Assembly (NCBI GenBank): GCA_001797335.1
Contig: MGPE01000006.1
Coordinates: 129,314 to 187,325 of the forward strand
DNA: 58,012 nucleotides
From: Deltaproteobacteria bacterium GWA2_38_16
Lineage (GTDB): Bacteria; Bdellovibrionota; JACOXK01; 2-02-FULL-40-11
Reading direction: 5' to 3'
The position numbers and the translations under genes are program-made. Shown here in pieces: positions 1 through 7,837 of this stretch. Under the pieces are notes generated by a model. The model saw only the letters and a list, made by a program, of their open reading frames with translations. It ran no database searches and was not told where the DNA came from. Positions within the stretch are counted from its first letter, which is position 1, and each line of letters opens with the position of its first letter.

Positions 1-207
1 TTTGTCCATCGTGGCTTCTACCGTACTTCCCTCATGGATTTTGAATGCCATCATTTTAAATTCAGGAAATAGTTTATGCAGCTTCAAATCCTTAGAAAAG
101 ATAGGAGCTGTTTTATATTTTACAATCACTTCATGCGGCGTGTGCGCCGCAAATGCTTCTAAAGAAGTCGTGATTAAAATGGTGGTAAAGATAATAATGC
201 CCTTCAT
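1..207 (-). CDS. Secreted subtilisin-like protease, N-terminal fragment (truncated by window edge)
   Basis: The 69 visible residues begin with a signal peptide (MKGIIIFTTILITTSLEAFA) followed by a segment containing EVIVKYK and FKIHEGSTVEA. This pattern resembles the inhibitor-type prodomain that precedes the catalytic domain of secreted S8 proteases; the subtilase at 16788-18122 has the equivalent GEILVRYL. The ATG at 205-207 follows a good Shine-Dalgarno (GAGGTGA). The gene lies 17 bp downstream of the small 225-473 gene and is probably co-transcribed with it. No catalytic residues are visible, so the family call is inference from the prodomain-like segment only. Confidence 0.5.
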   Translation of the reverse strand, partial: MKGIIIFTTILITTSLEAFAAHTPHEVIVKYKTAPIFSKDLKLHKLFPEFKMMAFKIHEGSTVEATMDK

Positions 208-224
208 GACTCACCTCGGGTTTT

Positions 225-473
225 CTAATGAACAGAAAAAAGTTGAACTTTTGAGTTATCAAAATCCTCTTCTTCATCCGCTGCTTCCTGAATCAACCCA
301 TTTTGAGCGAAAACCTCATGAAGGTATTGTGCGAGCGCCCCACGGAGTTCTTCTAAGGAAACGCGATCTTTGCTAATTCCTTGATTTTCAAGGATTTTTT
401 CAAGTTCATTCGTGATTTGATCTGACGGTAATTGTGTAAGATCGATGATCTTTTTTAGAAGTTCGTTTCCCAT
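225..473 (-). CDS. Small acidic helical protein of unknown function
   Basis: An 82-residue protein that I do not recognise. It is predicted helical and acidic, with EELRGALAQYLHEVF in the middle and an EEEDFD cluster near the C-terminus. There is no signal peptide or membrane segment. The ATG at 471-473 is preceded by a run AAAAGGGGGG that serves as ribosome binding site and is also one arm of a hairpin (477-506). It is followed closely by the secreted protease-like gene, so it could be a regulator or chaperone-like partner of that gene; this is context only. Confidence 0.6.
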   Translation of the reverse strand: MGNELLKKIIDLTQLPSDQITNELEKILENQGISKDRVSLEELRGALAQYLHEVFAQNGLIQEAADEEEDFDNSKVQLFSVH

Positions 474-476
474 AAG

Positions 477-506
477 CCCCCCTTTTGTCTATATAGACGA
501 GGGGGG
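477..506 (-). promoter_or_regulatory. Hairpin that can mask the ribosome binding site of the 225-473 gene
   Basis: Read on the minus strand, six C residues (506-501) and six G residues (482-477) flank a perfect 12-bp palindrome, GTCTATATAGAC (487-498). Pairing C6 with G6 would bury the only purine-rich Shine-Dalgarno of the downstream gene. It could be an RNA switch, or the palindrome could be a protein operator. Confidence 0.4.
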
Positions 507-589
507 TAAGAAATAAGTTTATTTTAGGTGATCCAAATCATAAAATATGGGGTATAGGTAAGGTATATATGCACCGTGTCAAATTTCTA

Positions 590-617
590 TTGAATTGAAA
601 TATTAACCTGTTAATAT
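590..617 (+). promoter_or_regulatory. gltA promoter with overlapping palindromic operator
   Basis: TTGAAT at 590-595 and TAATAT at 612-617 are spaced by 16 bp, a reasonable sigma-70 promoter. An inverted repeat with 8-bp arms, ATATTAAC-CT-GTTAATAT (600-617), covers the -10 element just before the citrate synthase ribosome binding site. A repressor bound there would block transcription. The binding protein is unknown. Confidence 0.45.
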
Positions 618-630
618 ATGAAGGAACTCT

Positions 631-1770
631 ATGGCTGCCTACAATAAAGGATTAGAAGACGTCATTGCTGGAGAAAGTAAGCTTGGATTTATTGACGGCT
701 CAAAAGGACTTTTAGCATATTGTGGTTATCCGGTTGAAGTTTTGGCCAAGGATTCTTCATTCTTAGAAACTTCTTATCTACTCCTCAATAGTATTTTGCC
801 CAATAAAAATCAGCTTCAAGAATTTGATAAGGCCTTAAGGGAAAAAAGAGAACTGCCTAAAAATATTTTGGACATCATTTCTAAATTTCCACCTAATACT
901 CATCCCATGGTAAGTCTTCAAGCCATTGTCGCTCTACTGGGTGCATTTACCGATGACCCAGCCGCAGAAAAAAAGACTCCTCTTTTATATGAAAGATCAC
1001 TGGAACTGATTGCTCGATTTCCGACGATTGTAGCCGCTTGCCAGAGAGTAAAAAATAAAAAAGACATTATTGCTCCCAACCCAAAATTAGATCACAGCAG
1101 TAATTTTCTCTATATGACCACAGGAAAAGTTCCAGATCCTGAAGAAGCACACATGTTTGATGTTTGTCTTATTCTTCATGCTGAACACAGTTTTAATGCT
1201 TCAACGTTTGCTGCACGGGTTGTTGCCTCTACGCTGACTTCTCTTCATTCGTCTATCGCTGCAGCGATCGGTTCTCTCTATGGTCCTCTTCACGGGGGAG
1301 CCAATGAAAAAGTGTTAGAAATGATTTCTCAAATTAAAAGTCCCGATACCGTTGAAAAATGGGTGCTTGATAAATTTGCTAAGAAAGAAAAAATTATGGG
1401 AATGGGTCATCGTATTTATTCTGTAAAAGATCCTCGTTCTTATATTTTAGAAGACATGCTGGGAAGACTCTCTAAAAAGAAAAATAATACAAAATCTTAT
1501 GAAGTTTTAAAGAAAATTGAAGAGGTCACCTGCCGAGAAATGCAAAAATTAGGGAAAAATATTTGGCCCAATGTGGATTTCTTTTCTGGCGCTCTCTACA
1601 CCCTCATGGAAATTCCTTCAGAAATTTTTACTCCGGTATTTGCTATTGCCAGAATTTCTGGCTGGTGTGCCCATGTCATTGAACAGCTTAAAGACAATAA
1701 ACTCTTTAGACCTGAGTGTGAATACACGGGAGCCCGAAATTTAACCTATGCCAGCATTGAAACCCGCTAG
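631..1770 (+). CDS. gltA: Citrate synthase (type II-like)
   Basis: Condenses acetyl-CoA with oxaloacetate to make citrate, the entry step of the TCA cycle, in the cytoplasm. The 379-residue length fits the short bacterial citrate synthase/2-methylcitrate synthase group. The catalytic triad is visible: His221 in GPLHGGANE, His260 in GMGHRIYSVKDPRS and Asp316 in NVDFFSGALY. LHAEHSFNASTFAARV is the conserved substrate-binding helix region. The start is set by AAGGA ten bases before ATG. Upstream is a promoter overlapped by a palindrome. Sequence alone does not exclude 2-methylcitrate synthase, but no prp genes are adjacent. The following 161 bp contain no recognisable gene. Confidence 0.93.
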   Translation: MAAYNKGLEDVIAGESKLGFIDGSKGLLAYCGYPVEVLAKDSSFLETSYLLLNSILPNKNQLQEFDKALREKRELPKNILDIISKFPPNTHPMVSLQAIVALLGAFTDDPAAEKKTPLLYERSLELIARFPTIVAACQRVKNKKDIIAPNPKLDHSSNFLYMTTGKVPDPEEAHMFDVCLILHAEHSFNASTFAARVVASTLTSLHSSIAAAIGSLYGPLHGGANEKVLEMISQIKSPDTVEKWVLDKFAKKEKIMGMGHRIYSVKDPRSYILEDMLGRLSKKKNNTKSYEVLKKIEEVTCREMQKLGKNIWPNVDFFSGALYTLMEIPSEIFTPVFAIARISGWCAHVIEQLKDNKLFRPECEYTGARNLTYASIETR

Positions 1771-1931
1771 GCTCTAAACCAATTCCTTTCATCCATCGTC
1801 TTTATCATCAAGAGAATGAGAAAAAGATCGAGAGATCGTGGGGCTTCCTTAAAAAAGGGAGGGACTTCTTCTGCGGGTTCGAATATGGGGTAAGAACAAC
1901 GCGAAAGAAGGAATAAACAAAAACTTTTTAA

Positions 1932-2783
1932 TTAGGGAGCTCTCGGTCTCTCTAAGCGTCTGCGAGCCGCAGCCTTCTCTGGTTTTCCCTCGCGAGTTTC
2001 TTCTACTTTTTTACTTTCTCTAATTTCGCCTTCTCTGGCTTCTACTAAATCTATGGTTTCTACTGGCTTCGCCTCGGCCATTCTCTCTCGCATCAAACGT
2101 CTTGATTCCACCATCTCTACTAAATCCACTCCCAGCTTTTCAGTAAACTCTGCCCGAAGGGTTTCATTCCTCTCTAAAAGAGGTTTAATAATATTATTCA
2201 ATAAAAAAGAACTCACTGCTTGTTTAGACATAGCATGAACTTGAAATGTCATATTTAAAAGGGTGCGCTGCGTATCTATAGAAAGTTCTCCACTTTCTAC
2301 CATTCTTTGGAGAAGCCCTGCTGAATAAAAAACTTCTTCTCCCTTTACATAAGACATCATTAAAGAACCAGAAAAAATTCCTAGAAGCCGTTGTTTTACA
2401 GGCTCCAATTTTTCTTCTGATTGAGAACGACTGCGCTCATTTTCTAGTATCGCCCCAAAACCCAGTCCTCCAGCATTTTTAATATTCTCGAGTGCTGTTA
2501 AATAGGCATTCGTGGCTGTCAGCAGTGTTTCCATATCAATGACATCATAATGACTAAAAAGATCTAATATTCTTTCTGTAATCAAAGATAATTCAGAAAA
2601 ATTTTGAGCTTTTAAAATATCTACGGCAATATTTAAATTACGATATCCTCTGGATTCTCTTTGTGGCTCTGTTTGTTGAACCTCTTTGACTTCTTTTTCT
2701 CCCGGCCAAGATGCTTCTACCAGAGAAAAACTCAGAAACATTCCTAGAACACCTATTGCACCAACAACACCTTTTCTCATCAT
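1932..2783 (-). CDS. Secreted helical protein of unknown function, sigma-54 promoter
   Basis: A 283-residue protein with a clear signal peptide (cleavage near VEASW, residue 25). The body is helical without membrane segments, and the C-terminal ~60 residues are rich in Glu, Lys and Arg, ending RRRLERPRAP. I recognise no domain. The start is supported by GGGAGG a few bases before ATG; the adjacent second Met is also possible. A -24/-12 element lies at 2841-2858, predicting a leader of about 48 nt. It is one of several unrelated secreted proteins in this window that share this promoter type. Likely periplasmic or exported. Confidence 0.7.
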   Translation of the reverse strand: MMRKGVVGAIGVLGMFLSFSLVEASWPGEKEVKEVQQTEPQRESRGYRNLNIAVDILKAQNFSELSLITERILDLFSHYDVIDMETLLTATNAYLTALENIKNAGGLGFGAILENERSRSQSEEKLEPVKQRLLGIFSGSLMMSYVKGEEVFYSAGLLQRMVESGELSIDTQRTLLNMTFQVHAMSKQAVSSFLLNNIIKPLLERNETLRAEFTEKLGVDLVEMVESRRLMRERMAEAKPVETIDLVEAREGEIRESKKVEETREGKPEKAAARRRLERPRAP

Positions 2784-2840
2784 ACCTCCCTTTGAACACC
2801 TACTCTCAAATATTACTCAACAACGATTGTCTGAATACTT

Positions 2841-2858
2841 AAGCAAAGTCCATACCAA
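2841..2858 (-). promoter_or_regulatory. Sigma-54 (-24/-12) promoter for the 1932-2783 gene
   Basis: The minus strand reads TTGGTATGGACTTTGCTT. GG (2856-2855) and GC (2844-2843) are separated by exactly 10 bases, as RpoN requires. The predicted start site near 2831 lies 48 nt before the ATG. Confidence 0.7.
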
Positions 2859-2983
2859 CTTTAAGAAATTTTAAAAAAATAAGTAATCCCCTTAATATTA
2901 TTAGGTTATTTTAATTTCTCTTCTGTAAAAATAAAGGAGGGACTTCGTTTAGGATGTAATCAGGAATGAAAAAATTACACTAT

Positions 2984-5035
2984 CTAGTCCGAGAAATGAA
3001 AAGCCTTTTGTAATCTTTCGGGGTTAGATAAAAGAATAAGATTCTCTTTACGTTGTTTTAAAAAATTCTTGAAATACAAAATATCATCAAAGGATTCCAA
3101 TGCTTCTAATTCCTTATAAAATTGAATTTGTTTTGAAAAAAGAGAAGACCATTGAGGGGCAACATCTTTTATCTTCTTTTTAAAAGATTCTTCTTCTGAG
3201 GAAAAAATAGAACGCTCAAGCTCTTTCACTTGAAGACTGGCATCCATGGATAGTTGAAAAACCAGGTCCAATTTTCCTTCCTGTTGAGCTTTTTCTATCC
3301 TTTTTAAAGTTTCACCCAAAAGTTCTTGTTTTTGTTTTTCAAATACTTTTTGAAGATTTATCATGGTTTTATAAATATCTCGAAATAAAAATTCTCTGTA
3401 TCCACTATACACCTGATCTAAAAGCTCAAAAGAAACAAAAAGATGAAATAGTTTATGAAGCAAAAGAGTTGTTTTAGGATATTGCTCCTTTAAAGTTTGA
3501 AGCCTGATTTCTTCTTTTTCTTTTTCCTGAAAAGCCCTAGCCAAGCTTAAAAGTTCTACTCGGTACACTCCTTCGACCAAGGGTTGAATCTGCGGATCAC
3601 TTAAAATATCCTCTATGTTTAAAGAAGAATTTAATTCTTTTAGATTTTCTTTAAAAATCATTAATCTTTCTTGAACCAGCGCGTGAGCCATTTTAAGACG
3701 ATCTTGCCAATCCCACTCTTGAAATGTGGGATTAATTTTTTCTAGAAGCAAATCATGTGCAATGAGGGCAGAAGTAAAAACGATAAAAGAAGAGGTGGGC
3801 GAAAAAGAGGCTTTTTTCCCACCGTAGCGAAGAAGCGAATGAAGCGTTAAGTTATATCCTGAAAAAACAGCCGTTGAAAAAAGAGCTTTTGCTAAAAATG
3901 TCCGCCGAAACCACACTTCATTGGCTAAATCAAAAAAAAGATTTCCCGCTTCTTTTATTTCTCCTTCTTTCATGAGCCACCAAATTTCTAAAAATCGGGG
4001 ATGTTCTACCATCTGAAAAATAACATCACTCACAAAGATGCCAATAAAAAGAGGGCTCGCATCTAAAATGGATTGTGCCAACAGAGGATGCTTCATCCCA
4101 AATTTATAAAAAGCAGAACTCCGGTTAAAAAGATGCCGAGTGCGATCGGCAGCAATGGAAAACGTTATAAAATTTAAATGCATCATGGGATCAGAAAGAA
4201 GATGTTTAAAATAGATTTTTAATCGTCCTTCCTCTCCATGATACAAACTTAAATAGGCCTCGGCAAAAGCCCTCATGAAATAAAACTGAACCATCGATCG
4301 TGTCATTAAAGCAGGCTCTGATTCTGTTAAAAAATATTTCAGGGCTTCTTTTTTTCCAAATTCACCTCGACGAATAAGTTCTTTAAGCCCCTTCGAATAT
4401 TCACCATTAACGGTATCGGTTGCCCGAATGAGCTCTAACCAAAGTTCTCGATGCGTTGCATAGTCTTGATACTGCTCTCTTGCTTTTTTATAAAAATCAT
4501 TTTCAAAAGATTGAACTTTGGGATTATAAAGATCTGCCATCTTTTGAAGAAGATTAAAATAGCTACCATAGTTAATATCCCCATCTCGCAGTATTGGATT
4601 TACATCTACTTTCAAACGACTAAATAAGCGTTGATTCTCCTGAAGAGTTTTTAGTGTATAAGTCATCATCCCTCGAACCGTTAAAAGCTTAGAAGCCGCT
4701 AAAGCCAATTTTTGAGCCAATTCTTTTTGCCCATGTTTTTCACAATACTCATAAAAAGACATCACTCCTTCATATAAAGAAGGCGTTCGAACACGTTTCA
4801 AAACGATACCCTCTTCTTGGGCCAACGCTTTTAAGAAAGGTTCTTTTAAACGAACTATATTTTTAAGAAGTATAAGTTCTGAATCGGTCAAAGAATGAAT
4901 ATCTTCCAAATTCATCTGATCTAAATGCATTTCAATGGTATTGAGTAATTCCAAAGGTGAAATTTCAGTTTTAGAAAAGGCAAAAAGAGGCACAATCACA
5001 ACAAACAGTAAAACTGGCCAAAAACACTTTTTCAT
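2984..5035 (-). CDS. Large secreted or envelope helical protein of unknown function
   Basis: A 683-residue protein with a cleavable signal peptide (MKKCFWPVLLFVVIVPLFAF, cut near FSKTE). The rest is mostly alpha-helical with many charged residues. Hydrophobic stretches in the middle (about residues 325-345 and 385-430, for example SPLFIGIFVSDVIF and FIVFTSALIAHDLLL) could insert in a membrane. The C-terminal third is strongly helical and possibly coiled coil. I recognise no family. A sigma-54 element lies at 5127-5144 and an inverted-repeat element sits in the leader. Architecture and promoter type parallel the 675-residue protein at 26146-28173, though I see no clear sequence similarity between them. 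Confidence 0.7.
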   Translation of the reverse strand: MKKCFWPVLLFVVIVPLFAFSKTEISPLELLNTIEMHLDQMNLEDIHSLTDSELILLKNIVRLKEPFLKALAQEEGIVLKRVRTPSLYEGVMSFYEYCEKHGQKELAQKLALAASKLLTVRGMMTYTLKTLQENQRLFSRLKVDVNPILRDGDINYGSYFNLLQKMADLYNPKVQSFENDFYKKAREQYQDYATHRELWLELIRATDTVNGEYSKGLKELIRRGEFGKKEALKYFLTESEPALMTRSMVQFYFMRAFAEAYLSLYHGEEGRLKIYFKHLLSDPMMHLNFITFSIAADRTRHLFNRSSAFYKFGMKHPLLAQSILDASPLFIGIFVSDVIFQMVEHPRFLEIWWLMKEGEIKEAGNLFFDLANEVWFRRTFLAKALFSTAVFSGYNLTLHSLLRYGGKKASFSPTSSFIVFTSALIAHDLLLEKINPTFQEWDWQDRLKMAHALVQERLMIFKENLKELNSSLNIEDILSDPQIQPLVEGVYRVELLSLARAFQEKEKEEIRLQTLKEQYPKTTLLLHKLFHLFVSFELLDQVYSGYREFLFRDIYKTMINLQKVFEKQKQELLGETLKRIEKAQQEGKLDLVFQLSMDASLQVKELERSIFSSEEESFKKKIKDVAPQWSSLFSKQIQFYKELEALESFDDILYFKNFLKQRKENLILLSNPERLQKAFHFSD

Positions 5036-5048
5036 TTTTTCCTCTTAT

Positions 5049-5122
5049 GTCATTCTGAGCAAAGCGAAGAATCTCGTTTTCATTAAGGCGAGATCCTTCG
5101 TCACTTCGCTCCTCTGGATGAC
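5049..5122. repeat. GTCATTCTGAGC-type inverted-repeat element (74 bp)
   Basis: The element begins GTCATTCTGAGC and ends CTCTGGATGAC. The arms are imperfect inverted repeats (GTCATTCTGAGC...GCGAAGAATCTC against the complement of GAGATCCTTCG...GATGAC) around a short centre, so the whole can form a long hairpin. A related half element lies at 14234-14260. It lies between the sigma-54 promoter and the start codon of the 2984-5035 gene, so it would be transcribed in that leader. Similar REP/MITE-like sequences are common in diverse bacteria. Confidence 0.7.
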
Positions 5123-5126
5123 GCTT

Positions 5127-5144
5127 AAGCAAAAACAATGCCAA
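5127..5144 (-). promoter_or_regulatory. Sigma-54 promoter for the 2984-5035 gene
   Basis: The minus strand reads TTGGCATTGTTTTTGCTT. GG (5142-5141) and GC (5130-5129) are 10 bases apart. The predicted start site, about 5117, falls just inside the inverted-repeat element, giving a leader of about 80 nt. Confidence 0.7.
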
Positions 5145-5251
5145 AAAAACTGAGATAAAACTGAAAGAATATTGATGTATATACCCTCATCAGCCATGTA
5201 ATTATTACACATTTGACTAGATAAGGGATTGTACGATAGTTTTTAATAGGT

Positions 5252-6025
5252 ATGAGCAAAAATAACATTCCTCTTATTTTTGGAAATCCTAAAGATGCGG
5301 CCTTTTTTAATCCTACCGACTGGATTTCTTATGCCAAAGAACAAGGAAAATTTAAAAATTGGCAGCCGGTGACTTCCTGTATCCTCACATTTAATTATGA
5401 TTGGTTTAATTTGCTTAAAAAATCTCTCAAACTTTACACCAAATATGATCGCCAAATTCATGTATTTAAGGTGGGATCTAAAAAAATTGCTGCCCAACAT
5501 GTTTCTGTCGGTGCTGCAAAAGCTGGAATTGAATTAGAAGTTCTCGTAGCTTTGGGAATTAAAAAATTTATTGCCATCGGGTCTGCCGGTTCTCTCCAAG
5601 AACATGTTACTACCGGAGATATTTGTCTTCCCACCAAAGCCATTCGAGATGAAGGAACTTCTTACCACTACATGTCCCCTTCTAAATATAGCTATCCCAC
5701 TCTCCCTTTATTTAAAGCGCTCAAAAAAATACTCCAAAAAAAGAATTTTACTTATTTTGCGGGACCTACGTGGACAACCGATGCTCCTTATCGAGAAACC
5801 ATTCGAAAAATTCTAACCTATCGAAAAGAAGGCTGCCTTACCGTAGAAATGGAAGCGGCTAGTCTTTTTGCCATTGCCAAACACAGAAAAGTTTCTCTTG
5901 TTTCGATTTTAAATATCTCTGATGAACTCACGGGTACTCATTGGAAGCCCAATTTCCATCACAAAAAACACCAGCAATCTAAAGAAAAACTGATTGAAGC
6001 CGCCATCGAAACCCTATCGATCTAA
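5252..6025 (+). CDS. Nucleoside phosphorylase (PNP/uridine phosphorylase family)
   Basis: Cytoplasmic purine/uridine phosphorylase-type enzyme cleaving a nucleoside with phosphate to base plus ribose-1-phosphate. Visible family features are FIAIGSAGSLQEHVTTGDI (phosphate-loop region), TTDAPYRE and the active-site motif VEMEAASLFAIA. At 257 residues it has the usual size. The N-terminal ~60 residues are less conserved and the exact substrate cannot be read from sequence. The final 45 bp of the gene (from 5981) are part of a perfect 48-bp sequence found again at 7838-7885, on the far side of an inserted two-gene unit. Confidence 0.82.
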   Translation: MSKNNIPLIFGNPKDAAFFNPTDWISYAKEQGKFKNWQPVTSCILTFNYDWFNLLKKSLKLYTKYDRQIHVFKVGSKKIAAQHVSVGAAKAGIELEVLVALGIKKFIAIGSAGSLQEHVTTGDICLPTKAIRDEGTSYHYMSPSKYSYPTLPLFKALKKILQKKNFTYFAGPTWTTDAPYRETIRKILTYRKEGCLTVEMEAASLFAIAKHRKVSLVSILNISDELTGTHWKPNFHHKKHQQSKEKLIEAAIETLSI

Positions 6026-6028
6026 AAA
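5981..6028 (+). repeat. 48-bp direct repeat, copy 1 (3' end of nucleoside phosphorylase)
   Basis: Positions 5981-6028 are identical to 7838-7885 at all 48 positions (offset 1857). This copy holds the last codons and stop of the intact phosphorylase gene. Confidence 0.95.
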
Positions 6029-6030
6029 GA

Positions 6031-6462
6031 CTACTTCTTAATAATATACTCTTTCCATCGGATTAATAAATATGCCCCTTGAACATAGGAAGAATCTTTA
6101 AATACACACCGATTAGATGCTATCCATTCCCCTTTCCATTGATAAGACATAATGTGAGGAGTACCCAAGAGAGCTTTGCATAGTTTAAAAACAGGCGTTC
6201 CATATTCAGAGTAATAGTCTTTCACAAAAATTGGTTTTTTAATCTCTTGTTTCGCTAAACAAGGTTCCTGGTAACATGATTTTGAAATAAAGAAAGATTG
6301 GTCCTGATACGAAAAAAGGCAATAAGAACTTTTTTCATATTTTTCTTTTCCCATTTTAAACCATTTTATTTTTCCATTTACACATGACGCCTCATAAGCA
6401 AGGGTATTTTGAATCAAAAATAAAAATAAAAACATGATCATTAAAAATATTTTATTGAACAT
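6031..6462 (-). CDS. Small secreted cysteine-rich protein in the protease cassette
   Basis: The 143-residue protein starts at MFNKIFLMIMFLFLFLIQNT (ATG 6462-6460), a signal peptide cut near TLAYEA. The mature part has six cysteines (in ASCVN, SYCLF, KSCYQEPC, KLCK, NRCVF), suggesting three disulfides. A longer in-frame ORF to 6627 exists but runs through the protease coding region, so I reject it. It overlaps the end of the protease gene by 11 bp, implying translational coupling. A role as inhibitor, partner or immunity protein of the protease is plausible but unproven. I recognise no family. Confidence 0.65.
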   Translation of the reverse strand: MFNKIFLMIMFLFLFLIQNTLAYEASCVNGKIKWFKMGKEKYEKSSYCLFSYQDQSFFISKSCYQEPCLAKQEIKKPIFVKDYYSEYGTPVFKLCKALLGTPHIMSYQWKGEWIASNRCVFKDSSYVQGAYLLIRWKEYIIKK

Positions 6463-7816
6463 ACGTAATCCCCTCAAGAGTCCTAGATAAAAAATCTTCA
6501 GGTACCCAAACATATCCTCTGTCACAAGAAAAATCATAGGTACAATTTGCTCCCCATGAATTCCGAACAAGATATTCGCAAGACTGCCTATTCTCAACCC
6601 ATCGCCTCCCCACCACACTAGAAGCATGTGGTCCTTCTAACTCAAGAGCGAAGCGATTATCTAAAATATTGGCATAATAGCTAATGCCTACAATATTATT
6701 GTGATTAAGTTGATCATCCATCTCTTTAATTAAACTGCCTGTATCTGAAAATAAGCCTTTATATTTTGCAGTGATGCTTAAATTTTCAATAGGCTCCAAT
6801 CTTTTCCCTTTACAATTTTCTTCTATTAATGTGTCCATCAACACAAAATAAGGCGTTCTATTCAAAATATCGGTAATATCCGATATACTTAAATTAGGAA
6901 GCATTCTGGCAAACAAGGGTCCTTCACAGGCTTGAAATTCTTCTTCCTGATGTTGTTTCTTGGCTTCTTCTAGTTTTGTTTGATCCTCTTCAAGTCTTTT
7001 CAATGCTTGCTTTAATGATAAATATTCCGTAAAAGCCACATCTGAAGAAGGAAGATCTTGTTCTAAACAAAGGCCTCTTTTATTAGCTGCCTCCAAAGCA
7101 TCTTCTATCCATCCGCCTTCGATATCGGCTTCCTTGTATCCAAATAAAGATTTAAAGGCCCCTCTCATGCTTTCATCATTATATGCATTGGCCACATCCA
7201 CCGCAGAGATGAGTTGTCCTGTTTTATAACTTAAAAGATCTGCTGCCGTAAAAGCATAACACCACCCAATACCATCTTGATCCCGAACCCCCATCAAAGG
7301 AAACCTTCGATTATCTTGGTTAGAACAAGAATGTTTTCTTTGATGCGCGGCATTTCTCCCCTGTTCTTCCAGCTGAACCTGAACAGGAACAGACAGGTGA
7401 TTTACTAATGGGATAGAAGTGCTCCAAGCATCTAAAACATCTCTTAATTTTTGTATGGCCGCATAAGGTGGACGATACCTTGAACTTCTTTCGATTTCAC
7501 TGGTCAGAAATGCAATTTGTTTTTTATAGAGCTCTTTAAAGTGGGCATTAACAAATAAGATTATCTTTTGCCTATCCTCAACATAGCCACCACAATGCTT
7601 ATCAATATCATCCAAAAAATTTATTATGCGTGGTTTAAGTGCCACCACATCTTCAATTTCTTGTAATCTCTCCCATTGATTTTGATATTCTCTCTTTTGA
7701 TTGGAATTCATGAAAGGACACCCTCTTAAATCTAGCGGGCGACTTAAGCTTTCGTAGGGCATCCAAAATAAAGTTAAAAATATAACACCAATAAAAAATT
7801 TAAAATAATATTCCAC
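6452..7816 (-). CDS. Secreted papain-like (C1 family) cysteine protease
   Basis: A 454-residue protein with a signal peptide/anchor (residues 1-25). A helical ~150-residue propeptide-like segment precedes the catalytic domain. The catalytic residues are visible: Gln and Cys in VRDQDGIGWCYAF (Cys186), His397 in EGPHASSVVGRRW and Asn419 in CEYLVRNSWGANC, followed by GYVWVPEDFL. An unusual Lys/Glu-rich coiled insertion, near residues 270-300, sits inside the domain. The start codon is GTG at 7816-7814 with a weak ribosome site, 22 bp from the distal repeat copy. It is followed by an overlapping Cys-rich secreted gene. Predicted to act outside the cytoplasm. Confidence 0.85.
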   Translation of the reverse strand: MEYYFKFFIGVIFLTLFWMPYESLSRPLDLRGCPFMNSNQKREYQNQWERLQEIEDVVALKPRIINFLDDIDKHCGGYVEDRQKIILFVNAHFKELYKKQIAFLTSEIERSSRYRPPYAAIQKLRDVLDAWSTSIPLVNHLSVPVQVQLEEQGRNAAHQRKHSCSNQDNRRFPLMGVRDQDGIGWCYAFTAADLLSYKTGQLISAVDVANAYNDESMRGAFKSLFGYKEADIEGGWIEDALEAANKRGLCLEQDLPSSDVAFTEYLSLKQALKRLEEDQTKLEEAKKQHQEEEFQACEGPLFARMLPNLSISDITDILNRTPYFVLMDTLIEENCKGKRLEPIENLSITAKYKGLFSDTGSLIKEMDDQLNHNNIVGISYYANILDNRFALELEGPHASSVVGRRWVENRQSCEYLVRNSWGANCTYDFSCDRGYVWVPEDFLSRTLEGITYVQ

Positions 7817-7837
7817 AGATGTCTTATCGGCATTTTA

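Noticed and set aside
2-376. Plus-strand ORF of 124 codons at the window start
   Set aside because: It is antisense to the secreted-protease fragment and the small 82-residue gene, both of which have signal peptide or ribosome-site support; the plus-strand product has no such support.
1771-1931. Gap after gltA checked for a terminator or small RNA
   Set aside because: No hairpin with T-run and no promoter pair stood out; purine-rich sequence only.
2784-2983. 200-bp gap checked for a small gene
   Set aside because: Contains the sigma-54 promoter of the downstream gene; no ORF with ribosome site and sensible start was seen.
6463-6627. Upstream extension of the small Cys-rich secreted protein
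   Set aside because: Antiphase reading of the protease gene; the internal Met starts a clean signal peptide.
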